Positions 16,785-25,775 are shown, counted from the stretch's first letter. The stretch is DNA of 64,000 nt from an uncultured Clostridia bacterium (GCA_947627235.1 CANQVG010000007.1:1-64000), one strand, 5' to 3'. Numbers and translations are program-made. Notes: generated from the letters alone by a model not told the origin.

Positions 16785-18176
16785 TTATTTAAATTTCTTG
16801 CCCTTTTCAAGATGACGCGTCAGTTTTTTTTCTGCGTAGCCCTCTTTGTTTTCCTGACGGCTTCTGCCGATACCGAGCGCGCCGTCGGGGACTTCCTTGG
16901 TAATTGTCGATCCTGCGGCTGTGTAGGCGGCGTTTCCTATCCTTACGGGTGCGACAAGGTTTGTGTTGCAGCCGATGAAAGCGTCGTCGCCGATTTCAGT
17001 GCGGTATTTGTTGGTACCGTCGTAGTTCGCGGTGAGGGAGCCGCAGCCGAAGTTTACGTTTTTTCCTACATCTGAATCACCGACGTAATTGAAGTGGGAG
17101 ACGGAAGTACCTTCTCCGATGACGGAGTTCTTTATTTCTACGAAGTCTCCGATGTGTACGAAATCCTTTATTACGGCGTTCGGTCTGAGCTGAACGAAAG
17201 GCCCGATATTGCAGTCCGAACCTACTGTTGCGCCGTTTGCGACGACCGAGTTCAGAACCGAGCGCTCGCCGACGATTGTGTCGTTGAGCTGACAGTTCGG
17301 CCCGATTACTGCGCCTGCGCCTATTATGCATTTTCCGGAAATGAGCGTGTTCGGAAAAATTTTAACACCCGGGGCGATTTGCGCGTCGGGGGAGATGATG
17401 ATTCCCTCCGAGCAGACGATTTCCACGCCGTTGTCGAGGTGCTTTTCAAGAACGCGTTTTCTCGCGATGTCGTTGAGCATCAGCATACCCTTGCGGTCGT
17501 TTGCCGATAGGACGATGTCCTGATTTTCGGCGGCGTATGCGCCGGCTCTTTGACCCTCGGAGAGCAGTATCTCGACTGTGTCGGTTATATAGTATTCTCC
17601 CTGAGCGTTGTTGCAGTCAAGCTTCGGAAGCGTTTCAAGCAGCGCCTTGGTGTTGAACCAGAAGCAGCCCGAATTGATTTCGCGTATTTTTGCCTCTTCG
17701 GGTGAGCAGTCCTTCTGCTCGCGTATTCCCGAGATGCCGTTTTGGGTGCGGATAATGCGTCCGTAACCGTACGGTTCGTCGACTTCCGCTGTGATAACGG
17801 TCACTGAATTTCCGGCTAAGACGTGGTATTCGAGCGACCGCCTTACGGTTTCACTGTCTACAAACGGCGCGTCGCTGTTGAAAATCAGTGTGTTTCCGTC
17901 GGGAAAGCGCTCCAAAAACGATGCTGCTGTCATCACGGCGTGACCCGTTCCAAGCCTCTCCGACTGAAAAACGGTCTCGTATTTTCCGCCGAGGTATTCC
18001 TCAATATACTGAGAGGCAAAGCCGGTAACGACGCAGATATTTTCGATGCCTGCGTTTTCGAGAGCCGAGATTATCCAGCCGAGTATCGGTTTGCCGAGAA
18101 TTTCGGTAAGCGCCTTCGGTTTTTGGGATTTCATTCTCTTTCCCTGACCGCCGGCGAGTATCACCGCGTTATTCAC
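16785..18176 (-). CDS. glmU: bifunctional UDP-GlcNAc pyrophosphorylase / GlcN-1-P acetyltransferase GlmU
   Basis: A 463-residue enzyme making UDP-N-acetylglucosamine for peptidoglycan in two steps. The N-terminal uridylyltransferase carries AVILAGGQGKRMKSQKPKAL and GTGHAVMTA. The C-terminal half is a left-handed beta-helix of hexapeptide repeats with the acetyltransferase motifs HIGDFVEIKNS, SHFNYVGDSDVG and NYDGTNKYRT. The linker and length match the family. A promoter TTGAAA-17-TATAAT lies upstream. It is the first gene of the glmU-pth-mfd group. Confidence 0.96.
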   Translation of the reverse strand: MNNAVILAGGQGKRMKSQKPKALTEILGKPILGWIISALENAGIENICVVTGFASQYIEEYLGGKYETVFQSERLGTGHAVMTAASFLERFPDGNTLIFNSDAPFVDSETVRRSLEYHVLAGNSVTVITAEVDEPYGYGRIIRTQNGISGIREQKDCSPEEAKIREINSGCFWFNTKALLETLPKLDCNNAQGEYYITDTVEILLSEGQRAGAYAAENQDIVLSANDRKGMLMLNDIARKRVLEKHLDNGVEIVCSEGIIISPDAQIAPGVKIFPNTLISGKCIIGAGAVIGPNCQLNDTIVGERSVLNSVVANGATVGSDCNIGPFVQLRPNAVIKDFVHIGDFVEIKNSVIGEGTSVSHFNYVGDSDVGKNVNFGCGSLTANYDGTNKYRTEIGDDAFIGCNTNLVAPVRIGNAAYTAAGSTITKEVPDGALGIGRSRQENKEGYAEKKLTRHLEKGKKFK

Positions 18177-18224
18177 ACAACCAGCTCCTTATATGAAAAA
18201 TTTTCCGTTTTAGTATTACCGATT

Positions 18225-18253
18225 ATTATACTACATTTTTACGCGGGTTTCAA
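18225..18253 (-). promoter_or_regulatory. promoter of the glmU-pth-mfd block
   Basis: On the minus strand TTGAAA (18253-18248), 17 bases, TATAAT (18230-18225). Confidence 0.75.
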
Positions 18254-18333
18254 GCGAATACTGTATAAGAGTTTTGCGTTAAATTGCACAATTTTATGCT
18301 TTTTAATTTGTCATAATTTTTATGGAAAGGGTA

Positions 18334-18362
18334 TGGAAAAAACCAGATAATTCTGGTATAAT
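18334..18362 (+). promoter_or_regulatory. promoter of ppdK with a 16-bp palindrome in the spacer
   Basis: TGGAAA (18334-18339), 17 bases, TATAAT (18357-18362) with a TGG extension. The spacer is largely filled by the palindrome ACCAGA-TAAT-TCTGGT (18342-18357), which could be an operator and touches the -10 box. This would allow control of a highly expressed metabolic gene. Confidence 0.55.
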
Positions 18363-18437
18363 GTTATCAATTCCGATTGTGCCTGTTTTCAGATACTTTC
18401 GGCAAGGTCGGATAAATAACTTGGAGGTAAAAAATCT

Positions 18438-21071
18438 ATGAGCAAAAAGTATTGTTACCTTTTCTCCGAAGGCAACGCGCAGATGCGTGAGCTTTTGGGC
18501 GGAAAGGGCGCTAACCTCGCAGAAATGACAAAGATCGGTCTGCCTGTTCCTCAGGGCTTCACCATTTCCACCGAAGCCTGCACCCAGTACTATGAGGACG
18601 GTCGCCAGATCAACCCGGAAATTATGGCTGAGATTATGGAATACATCGAAAAGATGGAAACCATCACCGGCAAGAAATTCGGCGACAAGGAAAACCCGCT
18701 TCTCGTATCCGTACGTTCCGGTGCAAGAGCTTCGATGCCCGGTATGATGGATACCATCCTCAACCTCGGTCTTAACGAAGAGGTCGTAAACGTAATAGCG
18801 AAGAAGTCCAACAATCCCCGCTGGGCTTGGGACTGCTACCGCAGATTCATTCAGATGTTCTCCGACGTTGTTATGGAAGTCGGCAAGAAGTATTTTGAAA
18901 AGCTCATCGACCAGATGAAGGAAGAAAAGGGTGTAACTCAGGACGTCGAGCTTAATGCCGACGATCTCAAGACCCTTGCCAACCAGTTCAAGGCGGAGTA
19001 TAAGGCTCAGCTCGGCAAGGACTTCCCCGACGACCCCAAGGAGCAGCTCTTCGAGGCGATCAAGGCTGTTTTCCGCTCTTGGGATAATCCCCGCGCCAAC
19101 GTCTACCGTATGGACCACGACATTCCTTATAGCTGGGGTACCGCGGTCAACGTCCAGATGATGGCTTTCGGCAATATGGGCGACAACTGCGGCACAGGCG
19201 TTGCCTTCACCCGTAACCCCGCCACCGGCGAAAAGGGTCTTATGGGCGAATTCCTGACCAACGCTCAGGGCGAAGACGTCGTTGCCGGCGTACGCACTCC
19301 TATGCCCATCGCGAAGATGGCAGAGGTCTTCCCCGACGTTTACAAGCAGTTCCAGAACGTCTGCGAAATTCTTGAAAACCACTATCACGATATGCAGGAT
19401 ATGGAGTTTACCGTTGAGAACGAGAAACTCTATATGCTCCAGACCCGTAACGGCAAGCGCACCGCCGCCGCCGCCATCAAGATTGCATGCGACCTCATCG
19501 ACGAGGGCATGATCACCGAAAAGGAAGCTCTTATGCAGATCGACGCCAAGTCGCTTGACATGCTTCTGCACCCGACCTTTGACGCTGCCGCCCTCAAGAA
19601 GGCTGTTCCGATAGGCAAGGGCATCGCAGCTTCACCCGGAGCGGCTGCCGGAACTATCGTCTTCACCGCCGAGGACGCCGTAAAGCACGGCAAGAACAAG
19701 GAGAAGGTTGTCCTTGTCCGCCTTGAGACCTCTCCCGAGGACATCGAGGGTATGAAGTATTCTCAGGGTATTCTCACCGTTCGCGGCGGACAGACCTCTC
19801 ACGCTGCCGTTGTTGCCCGCGGTATGGGTACCTGCTGCGTTTCCGGCTGCGGCGACATCAAGATGGACGAGGAAAACAAGTGCTTCACTCTCGGCGGCAA
19901 GGTTTATCACGAGGGCGACGCCATTTCGCTTGACGGTTCCACCGGCAACATCTACGGCGAGATTATCCCGACCGTTCCCGCCGATCCGAACAGCGGATAC
20001 TTCGGCAGAATTATGGAGCTTGCCGACAAGTATAAGACCCTCGGCGTAAGAACCAACGCCGACACTCCCGCCGACGCCAAGCAGGCTGCGGCATTCGGCG
20101 CTCAGGGCATCGGTCTGTGCCGCACCGAGCACATGTTCTTCGACCCGTCGAGAATCGGTGCTTTCCGCGAAATGATCTGCTCCGAAACCGCCGAGGAGCG
20201 CGAAGCCGCTCTTGCGAAGATAGAGCCTATGCAGCAGGCCGACTTTGAAGGTCTGTTCGAGGCGCTGGGCGGTCACCCGGTAACTATCCGCTTCCTCGAC
20301 CCGCCGCTTCATGAATTTGTTCCCACCGACGAGGCTGATATTGAGACTCTCGCCAAGGCTCAGGGCAAGACCGTCGCATATATCAAGCAGGTCATCAACG
20401 ACCTCCACGAGTTCAACCCGATGATGGGTCACCGCGGCTGCCGTCTGACCGTAACTTACCCCGAAATCGCCGTTATGCAGACCAAGGCTGTCATCAAGGC
20501 CGCTATCGCCGTCAAGTCGCGTCATGCTGACTGGAACATCGTTCCCGAAATCATGATTCCTCTCGTAGGCGAGGTCAAGGAGCTTAAGTTTGTCAAGGAC
20601 GTCGTCGTCAAGACCGCCGATGCGGTTATCAAGGAAGCCGGAATCGACCTTCATTATGAGGTCGGCACCATGATTGAGATTCCGAGAGCCGCTCTCACTG
20701 CCGACGACATCGCCACCGAGGCCGAGTTCTTCTGCTTCGGCACCAACGACCTTACTCAGATGACCTTTGGCTTCAGCCGTGACGACGCCGGCAAGTTCCT
20801 GCCCGCGTACTACGCCAACAAGATTTACGAGTCCGACCCGTTCGCGAGACTCGACACCACAGGTGTCGGCAAGCTGATGGATATGGCTGTCACCCTCGGC
20901 AAGAAGGTAAGACCCGAGCTTCACTGCGGCATCTGCGGTGAGCACGGCGGCGACCCGTCCTCGATTGAGTTCTGCCACCAGATCGGTCTCGACTATGTTT
21001 CCTGCTCGCCGTTCCGCGTCCCGATTGCGAGACTCGCTGCTGCTCAGGCAGCCATCAAGTTCGGCAAATAA
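18438..21071 (+). CDS. ppdK: pyruvate, phosphate dikinase
   Basis: An 877-residue PPDK that reversibly converts PEP, AMP and PPi to pyruvate, ATP and phosphate. It is a glycolytic or gluconeogenic enzyme in PPi-using anaerobes. The N-terminal nucleotide-binding domain begins YLFSEGNAQMRELLGGKGANLAEM. The swivelling phosphohistidine domain has His455 in GGQTSHAAVVARGMG. The C-terminal TIM barrel carries the acid Cys833 in HCGICGEHGGDP. GGAGG precedes the ATG. Codons strongly prefer C in the third position, typical of very high expression; this makes two long antisense frames appear open. A clean terminator follows. Together with the GTP-PEPCK at 47.5 kb it forms the PEP/pyruvate/oxaloacetate node. 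Confidence 0.98.
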   Translation: MSKKYCYLFSEGNAQMRELLGGKGANLAEMTKIGLPVPQGFTISTEACTQYYEDGRQINPEIMAEIMEYIEKMETITGKKFGDKENPLLVSVRSGARASMPGMMDTILNLGLNEEVVNVIAKKSNNPRWAWDCYRRFIQMFSDVVMEVGKKYFEKLIDQMKEEKGVTQDVELNADDLKTLANQFKAEYKAQLGKDFPDDPKEQLFEAIKAVFRSWDNPRANVYRMDHDIPYSWGTAVNVQMMAFGNMGDNCGTGVAFTRNPATGEKGLMGEFLTNAQGEDVVAGVRTPMPIAKMAEVFPDVYKQFQNVCEILENHYHDMQDMEFTVENEKLYMLQTRNGKRTAAAAIKIACDLIDEGMITEKEALMQIDAKSLDMLLHPTFDAAALKKAVPIGKGIAASPGAAAGTIVFTAEDAVKHGKNKEKVVLVRLETSPEDIEGMKYSQGILTVRGGQTSHAAVVARGMGTCCVSGCGDIKMDEENKCFTLGGKVYHEGDAISLDGSTGNIYGEIIPTVPADPNSGYFGRIMELADKYKTLGVRTNADTPADAKQAAAFGAQGIGLCRTEHMFFDPSRIGAFREMICSETAEEREAALAKIEPMQQADFEGLFEALGGHPVTIRFLDPPLHEFVPTDEADIETLAKAQGKTVAYIKQVINDLHEFNPMMGHRGCRLTVTYPEIAVMQTKAVIKAAIAVKSRHADWNIVPEIMIPLVGEVKELKFVKDVVVKTADAVIKEAGIDLHYEVGTMIEIPRAALTADDIATEAEFFCFGTNDLTQMTFGFSRDDAGKFLPAYYANKIYESDPFARLDTTGVGKLMDMAVTLGKKVRPELHCGICGEHGGDPSSIEFCHQIGLDYVSCSPFRVPIARLAAAQAAIKFGK

Positions 21072-21090
21072 TCAGGCGACATAGCGCTGA

Positions 21091-21119
21091 AAAGTCCCCT
21101 CGAAAGAGGGGACTTTTTT
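21091..21119 (+). terminator. terminator after ppdK
   Basis: AAAGTCCCCTC (21091-21101), GAAA tetraloop, GAGGGGACTTT (21106-21116) and further T. Confidence 0.9.
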
Positions 21120-21159
21120 GATAAGATTCGTGCGTTTAAGCTTTTGAAACTGTAACAAA

Positions 21160-21182
21160 AATCCCCGACTATGTCGGGGATT
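21160..21182 (-). terminator. terminator of the minus-strand GNAT/FakA-C/Mrp genes
   Basis: AATCCCCGAC (21160-21169) pairs with GTCGGGGATT (21173-21182). Read on the minus strand it is followed by a T run, just past the GNAT stop codon. Confidence 0.8.
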
Positions 21183-21186
21183 TCGT

Positions 21187-21768
21187 TTATTGATGCCTTT
21201 TTGCGGAGCCTTTCCATTCTTCGGGAAACCACCCGAGGTCAAGCCTTACCTCACGCCGCGCGATGTCGGCATTGGTGTAGCAGCAGGAGTCGAAGCCGAT
21301 TAGTTCAAACCCCTCGTGCAGATAAAAACCGATTGCGTTAGTGTTGCATGACTGCGTTTCGAGAATTATCGCCCTATGATTCCGCTCGCGGCATATGGAT
21401 TTCGCCCTGTCCATAAGTGCCTTGCCGACGCCTTTTTTGCGGTAATCTTCCTTTACCCACAGCTCAGTCACCGCGAGGCGGTTTGACCATTCCTCCGGGC
21501 AGACCTCTATTGCGCCGATGAGTTCATCATTGTCGAATATGCCGTACGCATCCGCTTTCTGCCAGTGCGGCTGGTACAGCGAGTCAGGAAAGTCATATTC
21601 TTCAGAGGTATGAGTTATCAAAGGGTCGGCTGGGCGTTTTTCAAGAGTCACCGAAAAGCCGCCTTCGGTCTTTCCGACGGATACGTCGTAGTATTCCGAA
21701 GTGGTATAATCCATTATAAGAGGGAATCCCGTCCATTTTTCGCGGGGCAGATATTCGGTTATATACAT
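21187..21768 (-). CDS. GNAT-family N-acetyltransferase
   Basis: A 193-residue acetyl-CoA-dependent acetyltransferase. Motif A (WVKEDYRKKGVGKALMDRA) holds the pyrophosphate loop, and motif B (ETQSCNTNAIGFYLHEGFELIGFD) is close in style to streptothricin acetyltransferases. That family resemblance suggests a small-molecule amine substrate, but resistance cannot be concluded. The N-terminal 70 residues are divergent. No clear ribosome-binding site precedes the ATG; it lies 13 bases after the preceding gene's stop and may depend on coupling. It is last in a group with the FakA-C-like and Mrp genes. Confidence 0.85.
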   Translation of the reverse strand: MYITEYLPREKWTGFPLIMDYTTSEYYDVSVGKTEGGFSVTLEKRPADPLITHTSEEYDFPDSLYQPHWQKADAYGIFDNDELIGAIEVCPEEWSNRLAVTELWVKEDYRKKGVGKALMDRAKSICRERNHRAIILETQSCNTNAIGFYLHEGFELIGFDSCCYTNADIARREVRLDLGWFPEEWKGSAKRHQ

Positions 21769-21781
21769 TTTTGTTTCGGAT

Positions 21782-22039
21782 TTACCCGTGCAGTCCTCGG
21801 CTCTGCCTGTCCATATCCTCGATTACGATGTCGTAGATTTCACCGAGCGAGCGGCAGTATTCGAGCACTTTCCACGGCTCGTTGGTGTGGAAGTGAATTT
21901 TTATGAGGTCTTCGTCGCCCACTGCCAAAAGGCAGTCACCCTTGAAGTTTTCGGTAAAGTAGTCGTTGATTTCGTCTTCGTCGAGGTTCTCACCCTCAAT
22001 CAGAAGCTGAGTGTCGTATCTGTATTCGGTATCGCTCAT
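21782..22039 (-). CDS. stand-alone FakA/YloV C-terminal-type domain
   Basis: An 85-residue protein that matches, by eye, the terminal segment of FakA/YloV-type (DhaK/DegV-associated) kinases. The features are YRYDTQLLIEG, an acidic helix, GDCLLAVGDEDLIKIHFHTNEPWKVLEY, and GEIYDIVIEDMDRQ. In FakA this domain follows the ATP-binding DhaL and middle domains and contacts the DegV-like fatty-acid carrier FakB. Here it is a complete small gene with a good ribosome-binding site (AGGAAAGGA), so it is not an obvious fragment. It lies between mrp and the GNAT gene with short gaps. It might regulate a full FakA elsewhere or serve another complex; both are inference. Confidence 0.7.
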   Translation of the reverse strand: MSDTEYRYDTQLLIEGENLDEDEINDYFTENFKGDCLLAVGDEDLIKIHFHTNEPWKVLEYCRSLGEIYDIVIEDMDRQSRGLHG

Positions 22040-22057
22040 TTTAGTGTCCTTTCCTGA

Positions 22058-22882
22058 TTATTCGTCAAAAATCTTATCAGCGGCGGGTTCCATAGCGCGG
22101 CTCTCGTAAAGCTCTATAAGTCCCGAGTCGCAGAGCTTAGAAAGCTCCCTGTCAAACGGCAGCTTTGCAAGAACCTCTGTGTCGAACTTCTGTGCAATCT
22201 CATCGGCTCTGCTCGGGCCGAAAATCTCGTGCTTCGCGCCGCAGTCGGGGCAGACGAAGTAGCTCATATTCTCCACAATTCCGAGAATCGGGATATTCAT
22301 AAGCTTAGCCATATTAACGGCTTTGGCGACTATCATCTCGACAAGCTCCTGCGGCGACACCACCACGACTATTCCGTCGAGCCTTATCGACTGGAATACG
22401 GTCAGGGGAACATCGCCGGTTCCCGGAGGCATATCGACAAACATATAGTCGACGTCGTCCCAGATAACCTCGTTCCAGAACTGCTTTACGACCCCTGCGA
22501 TGATGGGACCGCGCCAAACTACCGGTTGGGTTTCGTCTTCCAAGAGCAGGTTGACCGACATAATCTTGATTCCCGTTTTTGTGATTACGGGCAGGAGAGC
22601 GTCGCCGGTGGATTTTGCCTTTTCCTTTATTCCGAAAGCCTTCGGAATGGAGGGACCCGTGATATCGGCGTCAAGTATTGCGGATTTCAGATTGCGTCTT
22701 TGCGCCTCGACGGCGAGCATCGAGGTCACAAGCGATTTGCCTACACCTCCCTTGCCGCTGACGATTCCTATTACCTTTTTGATGTGGCTCATTTCATGCG
22801 GCTCAATGTGAAAATCCTGCGGCGCTGTTCTCGAAGAACAGTTCTCCGAGCAGGTTGAGCAGTCGTGTGTACATTCGGACAT
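22058..22882 (-). CDS. Mrp/NBP35-family iron-sulfur carrier ATPase
   Basis: A 274-residue deviant-Walker ATPase of the Mrp/ApbC/NBP35 family, which carries and delivers Fe-S clusters. The N-terminus has a Cys-rich segment (CTHDCSTCSENC), as in NBP35-type members. The deviant Walker A is GIVSGKGGVGKSLVTS, followed by LDADITGPSIP and FVDMPPGTGDVPLT. The cluster-binding CxxC is in YFVCPDCGAKHEIFG. AAAGGAG lies 8 bases before the ATG. It is the first gene of a three-gene group with the FakA-C-like and GNAT genes. Confidence 0.93.
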   Translation of the reverse strand: MSECTHDCSTCSENCSSRTAPQDFHIEPHEMSHIKKVIGIVSGKGGVGKSLVTSMLAVEAQRRNLKSAILDADITGPSIPKAFGIKEKAKSTGDALLPVITKTGIKIMSVNLLLEDETQPVVWRGPIIAGVVKQFWNEVIWDDVDYMFVDMPPGTGDVPLTVFQSIRLDGIVVVVSPQELVEMIVAKAVNMAKLMNIPILGIVENMSYFVCPDCGAKHEIFGPSRADEIAQKFDTEVLAKLPFDRELSKLCDSGLIELYESRAMEPAADKIFDE

Positions 22883-22903
22883 AGTTTTTTCTCCTTTATA
22901 AAA

Positions 22904-24055
22904 TTATTGCTGTGCGTCCTGATCTGAGGGTTCAACAGTGTTGTCCGGAGTTCCCTCGGGCTGCGGGCTTATGCTGCCCGTACCCTTTTCGTAGAGGAAG
23001 GTTACTATCCAGCCGTCTACGTTGTTGCCGGAAATTTCATAGGGGTAGGGCTGGTTATTGCTGTCGTCATCATCGCCGTCAGGCATAACCGGTATGAATA
23101 CCGTGGTGCCGTCGGCTCCGTTAGAGGGGGTGTAGTAGATCATATAGCGCGAGCCGTCGTCGGTGGTAACGCTCAAGAATCCGCTTGATATAGTATAGTT
23201 TTTGATGAAGCTTATATACTCCTCAAGGCAGTAGTCGTAGTTGTGCATTACGGTCGCGTGAGGGACGCCGACATAGCGGAAGTGCCAAGGCTCGTTGTCG
23301 ATGAGCGTGAGGCTTTCCTTGCCGGCGGGGTAGCGGTTGACATAGCCGTATTTATAGCAGTTGTCGTTTATCCACTTGTAGTCGCCTGTGCCGATGAGCG
23401 ACTGGTCGTAATGACCGTCCTCCGAGACGGTGAAGTCAATGACAAGGCCGGTGTGATGCTCGCTGTAGCCGCCTTTAGCGACGAGATTCGAGCTGTCCTG
23501 ACCGGTGGATTTAAGCTCGTCCTGATACAGCTCTTCCTGATATTCAACGGTGCGGAAGCCGCTGTTTACCATAACGGTGTCCTTGCCGGTAACGGTGTAG
23601 AAGTCGAGCATCATGTTATTGAGAGCTTCCATAGCCACCGGCTTCAGCTTGACGTTGTAGTCCTTGACGGAATAAGCCGAGTTTTTGCGCTCGCGCACAA
23701 CGTCGAGGTCATCGTCGGACACAGTACCCAAGAATTTTATGTTGTTGTTCACGAGAACGAGATTTCCCGTACCGAGGTCATCATCAGTCAGGGTTACCGA
23801 GGTAAATCTATAGGCGTGCTGGTCGGTAGGGTCGACGGGAGCGCTGAGTTGGTCATCGGGGATATCCGGAGTCTGGATATCTCCGCTCGCGGGAGTCGTC
23901 TGTGCGTCGTCCTTTTTGTCTCTGCCGCTGAAAATCGCGGAACAGCCCTTTGAAATCAGCAGAATTATCAGCAGAAGTATCGCAAGCAGCAGTGCGAGGT
24001 TTTTATACTTTATTTTGTAGCGCTTTTTTCTTGCAGGATATTTGTATTCAGCCAT
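22904..24055 (-). CDS. D-alanyl-D-alanine carboxypeptidase, VanY/M15B type
   Basis: A 383-residue membrane-anchored peptidase that would trim the terminal D-Ala from peptidoglycan stem peptides. A basic N-terminus and one membrane helix (about residues 20-40) are followed by a Pro/Asp-rich linker. The M15B zinc peptidase domain has its ligands in GGYSEHHTGLVIDF (His and Asp) and in EPWHFRYVGVP (catalytic Glu and third His). A C-terminal beta-rich segment of about 90 residues (SGFLSVTTDDGSRYMIYY...) extends beyond the usual VanY core and ends in a low-complexity acidic tail. GGAGG precedes the ATG. It could also act on a modified stem peptide. Confidence 0.9.
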   Translation of the reverse strand: MAEYKYPARKKRYKIKYKNLALLLAILLLIILLISKGCSAIFSGRDKKDDAQTTPASGDIQTPDIPDDQLSAPVDPTDQHAYRFTSVTLTDDDLGTGNLVLVNNNIKFLGTVSDDDLDVVRERKNSAYSVKDYNVKLKPVAMEALNNMMLDFYTVTGKDTVMVNSGFRTVEYQEELYQDELKSTGQDSSNLVAKGGYSEHHTGLVIDFTVSEDGHYDQSLIGTGDYKWINDNCYKYGYVNRYPAGKESLTLIDNEPWHFRYVGVPHATVMHNYDYCLEEYISFIKNYTISSGFLSVTTDDGSRYMIYYTPSNGADGTTVFIPVMPDGDDDDSNNQPYPYEISGNNVDGWIVTFLYEKGTGSISPQPEGTPDNTVEPSDQDAQQ

Positions 24056-24168
24056 TATTTTGTGCCTCCGTTCTTTATGACGCCCTAAAGGTTGTATATT
24101 TTTATAATATCACATTCAAATAAAAAAATAAAGAGATATTTTCGATTTTTAAGAATTTTTTTGCAGAA

Positions 24169-24202
24169 AAAGCAAAGCTCCCTTATTTGGAAGCTTTGCT
24201 TT
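24169..24202 (-). terminator. terminator of the sigma/PepSY operon
   Basis: AAAGCAAAGCT (24169-24179) pairs with AGCTTTGCTTT (24192-24202). On the minus strand the stem ends in a T run, 26 bases past the PepSY stop codon. Confidence 0.75.
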
Positions 24203-24227
24203 GGCGGGATATTCCGATTTCGGTATT

Positions 24228-25020
24228 TTATCGCCGTATTATGAGGTCGGTTCCGAGAAGCGGGTCTATTTCAAAGTAATAGATTGTGTTGTCGCCGTCT
24301 CTCATAAACCTGACAGTATAAGCGTGATATCCCATAGCGTTTCCCTTAAATTCGCAGGTCAGGACGTAAAGTTCCGAGACCTCTTCTTCGGTGAGACCGT
24401 ATATCTCAACGCTAAGTTCTTTTGCCTTTTCAATGGCTTCCTCTTCGCTCATATAGTCGTCGGGAGTTACGGCGTCAAAGCTGAGGATTTCGCCTGTTTT
24501 GGCGTCGATTTCAGGGGAGCACTTCCTCCCAATTACCGTCCGCGCTGCGCTCAAGTGAGAGTACGATGCCCGTCTTTGCGTCCATAATGATCTCATAAGC
24601 GTAGCCGCAGGTCTTGAATGAGATGTTGTATACTATCCTGCCGCTCTTAAGACCGAGGTCGGCTTCGCCTGTGCCTAAGTCTTCGTCATATACCAGCCCG
24701 CCCGAGATTGCCGAATCCAATTCGCTCTGAAGCTCTGGGTCGGTCTCGGATCTTACGGCGTGAGTCATTGCCATATGAAGGGCTTCCGCCGGCGCTATTA
24801 CGTTCGAGAGGCTTGCCGCCGTCACGGTAACGGCGAGGGCGACAACGAGCGCTGCCGCTGCCAATGCTATTCTCAAGGATTTACCTGCTTTTTTATGTTC
24901 TTTCATAACCGTCATTGCTCCTTTACGTTCGGAACATTGTTCTAAAACCGCTTCGGGGAAATCGGGAACAGTTTTCGCGAAAGCTTCTTTCAGCTTTTGA
25001 TCAATGTTAATTTCTGCCAT
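24228..25020 (-). pseudogene. PepSY-domain membrane protein, split by a +1 frameshift
   Basis: The first part (25020 down to a stop at 24511) encodes a cytoplasmic N-terminus, a membrane helix (SLRIALAAAALVVALAVTV) and one PepSY-like unit ending YEIIMDAKTGIVLSLERSADGNWEEVLP. The second part, in another frame, continues EIDAKTGEILSFDAVTPDDYMSEEEAIEKAKEL, a second PepSY unit, to the stop at 24228. Removing one base from the GGGG run at 24514-24517 joins them into 264 residues. The overlapping stop of the sigma gene (TGATG) and AAGGAG upstream mark the start at ATG 25020. It is probably the anti-sigma partner of the sigma gene before it. Two DAKTG motifs lie unusually close across the break, so a small deletion between repeats is an alternative to a sequencing error. 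Confidence 0.7.
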
Positions 25021-25561
25021 CACAATGCTCCTTTCATTTCTTGCATTAGTTTTTTAACTGCTCTGTTGTATCTTGAAATAACCGTGGATAGCGGAAGCTT
25101 CAGAATCTCGGCTATTTCGCGGTGCTTAAGACCTGCCGCCGCGTGCATTATAACCACTTCCCGTTTGCGCTCGCCGAGTATTCCGAAGCACGCTTTTATT
25201 ATCGTACTATCTTCGGGAGACGGTTCGCTCAGGTCCGTAAGAATCATATCCTCAACGCTTTCTTCGGAAAATTTCGAACGCTTCCTCAGATTCATCCTGC
25301 ACAGGTTTCGGGCGATAGTTATCACCCAAGCCATAGGCTTGCCGGCGCTTCGGTAGGATGGCGCGCAACTCCACACTTCTAAAAGAACGTCGGATAAAAC
25401 GTCTTCGGCGTCGGCACGGCTTTTCAGGACTGAAAGGGAGTAGGAATAAACGGCTGTCGAGGTGAGGGAATAAAAGTCGGCGAGAGCGCTCTTGTCGCCG
25501 TCAGCTATGCGTCTATGACCGAATCAAGCTCGGCAAGGCCGTGTTCACACAGGTCTGTCAT
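25020..25561 (-). pseudogene. ECF sigma factor, split by a -1 frameshift
   Basis: The minus strand starts MTDLCEHGLAELDSVIDA and meets a stop codon (TAG, 25507-25505). The frame one base over continues IADGDKSALADFYSLTSTAVYSY, ADAEDVLSDVLLEVW (region 2) and GKPMAWVITIARNLC. Region 4 follows: ERKREVVIMHAAAGLKHREIA, then LPLSTVISRYNRAVKKL. One missing base near 25507-25510 explains the break; restoring it gives 180 residues, the normal ECF length. AAAGGGG precedes the ATG and a promoter lies upstream. The intact part alone (from about 25500) lacks the first residues of region 2. A sequencing error is as likely as a true mutation. Confidence 0.75.
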
Positions 25562-25630
25562 TTTTCTTGCCCCTTTCACTCGGTTATTGCACGGGAAAGC
25601 CTTTTTATCGCATCCGCCGAAATTTTTTTA

Positions 25631-25659
25631 ATTATAGCCCGAATAAGCGGCGAAGTAAA
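25631..25659 (-). promoter_or_regulatory. promoter of the broken sigma/PepSY operon
   Basis: On the minus strand TTTACT (25659-25654), 17 bases, TATAAT (25636-25631). Confidence 0.55.
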
Positions 25660-25682
25660 GCGGCAGAAAACGGTTTTGCTTC

Positions 25683-25711
25683 TTGAATTTTTCGGAGCAT
25701 TGTGGTAAAAT
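25683..25711 (+). promoter_or_regulatory. promoter of the sirtuin gene
   Basis: TTGAAT (25683-25688), 17 bases, TAAAAT (25706-25711) preceded by TGTGG. Confidence 0.7.
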
Positions 25712-25775
25712 ACCAAGTAACGGAAAAGACACAGTCTCGGCGTTTATAGCGCGGTCGCGCTTTAAAGGAGGAAAT

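Noticed and set aside
18303-20978. Two long minus-strand open frames (422 and 448 codons) opposite ppdK
   Set aside because: They result from strong C-ending codon bias in the sense gene. They have no ribosome-binding site, their sequence is low-complexity in character, and ppdK on the plus strand is unmistakable.
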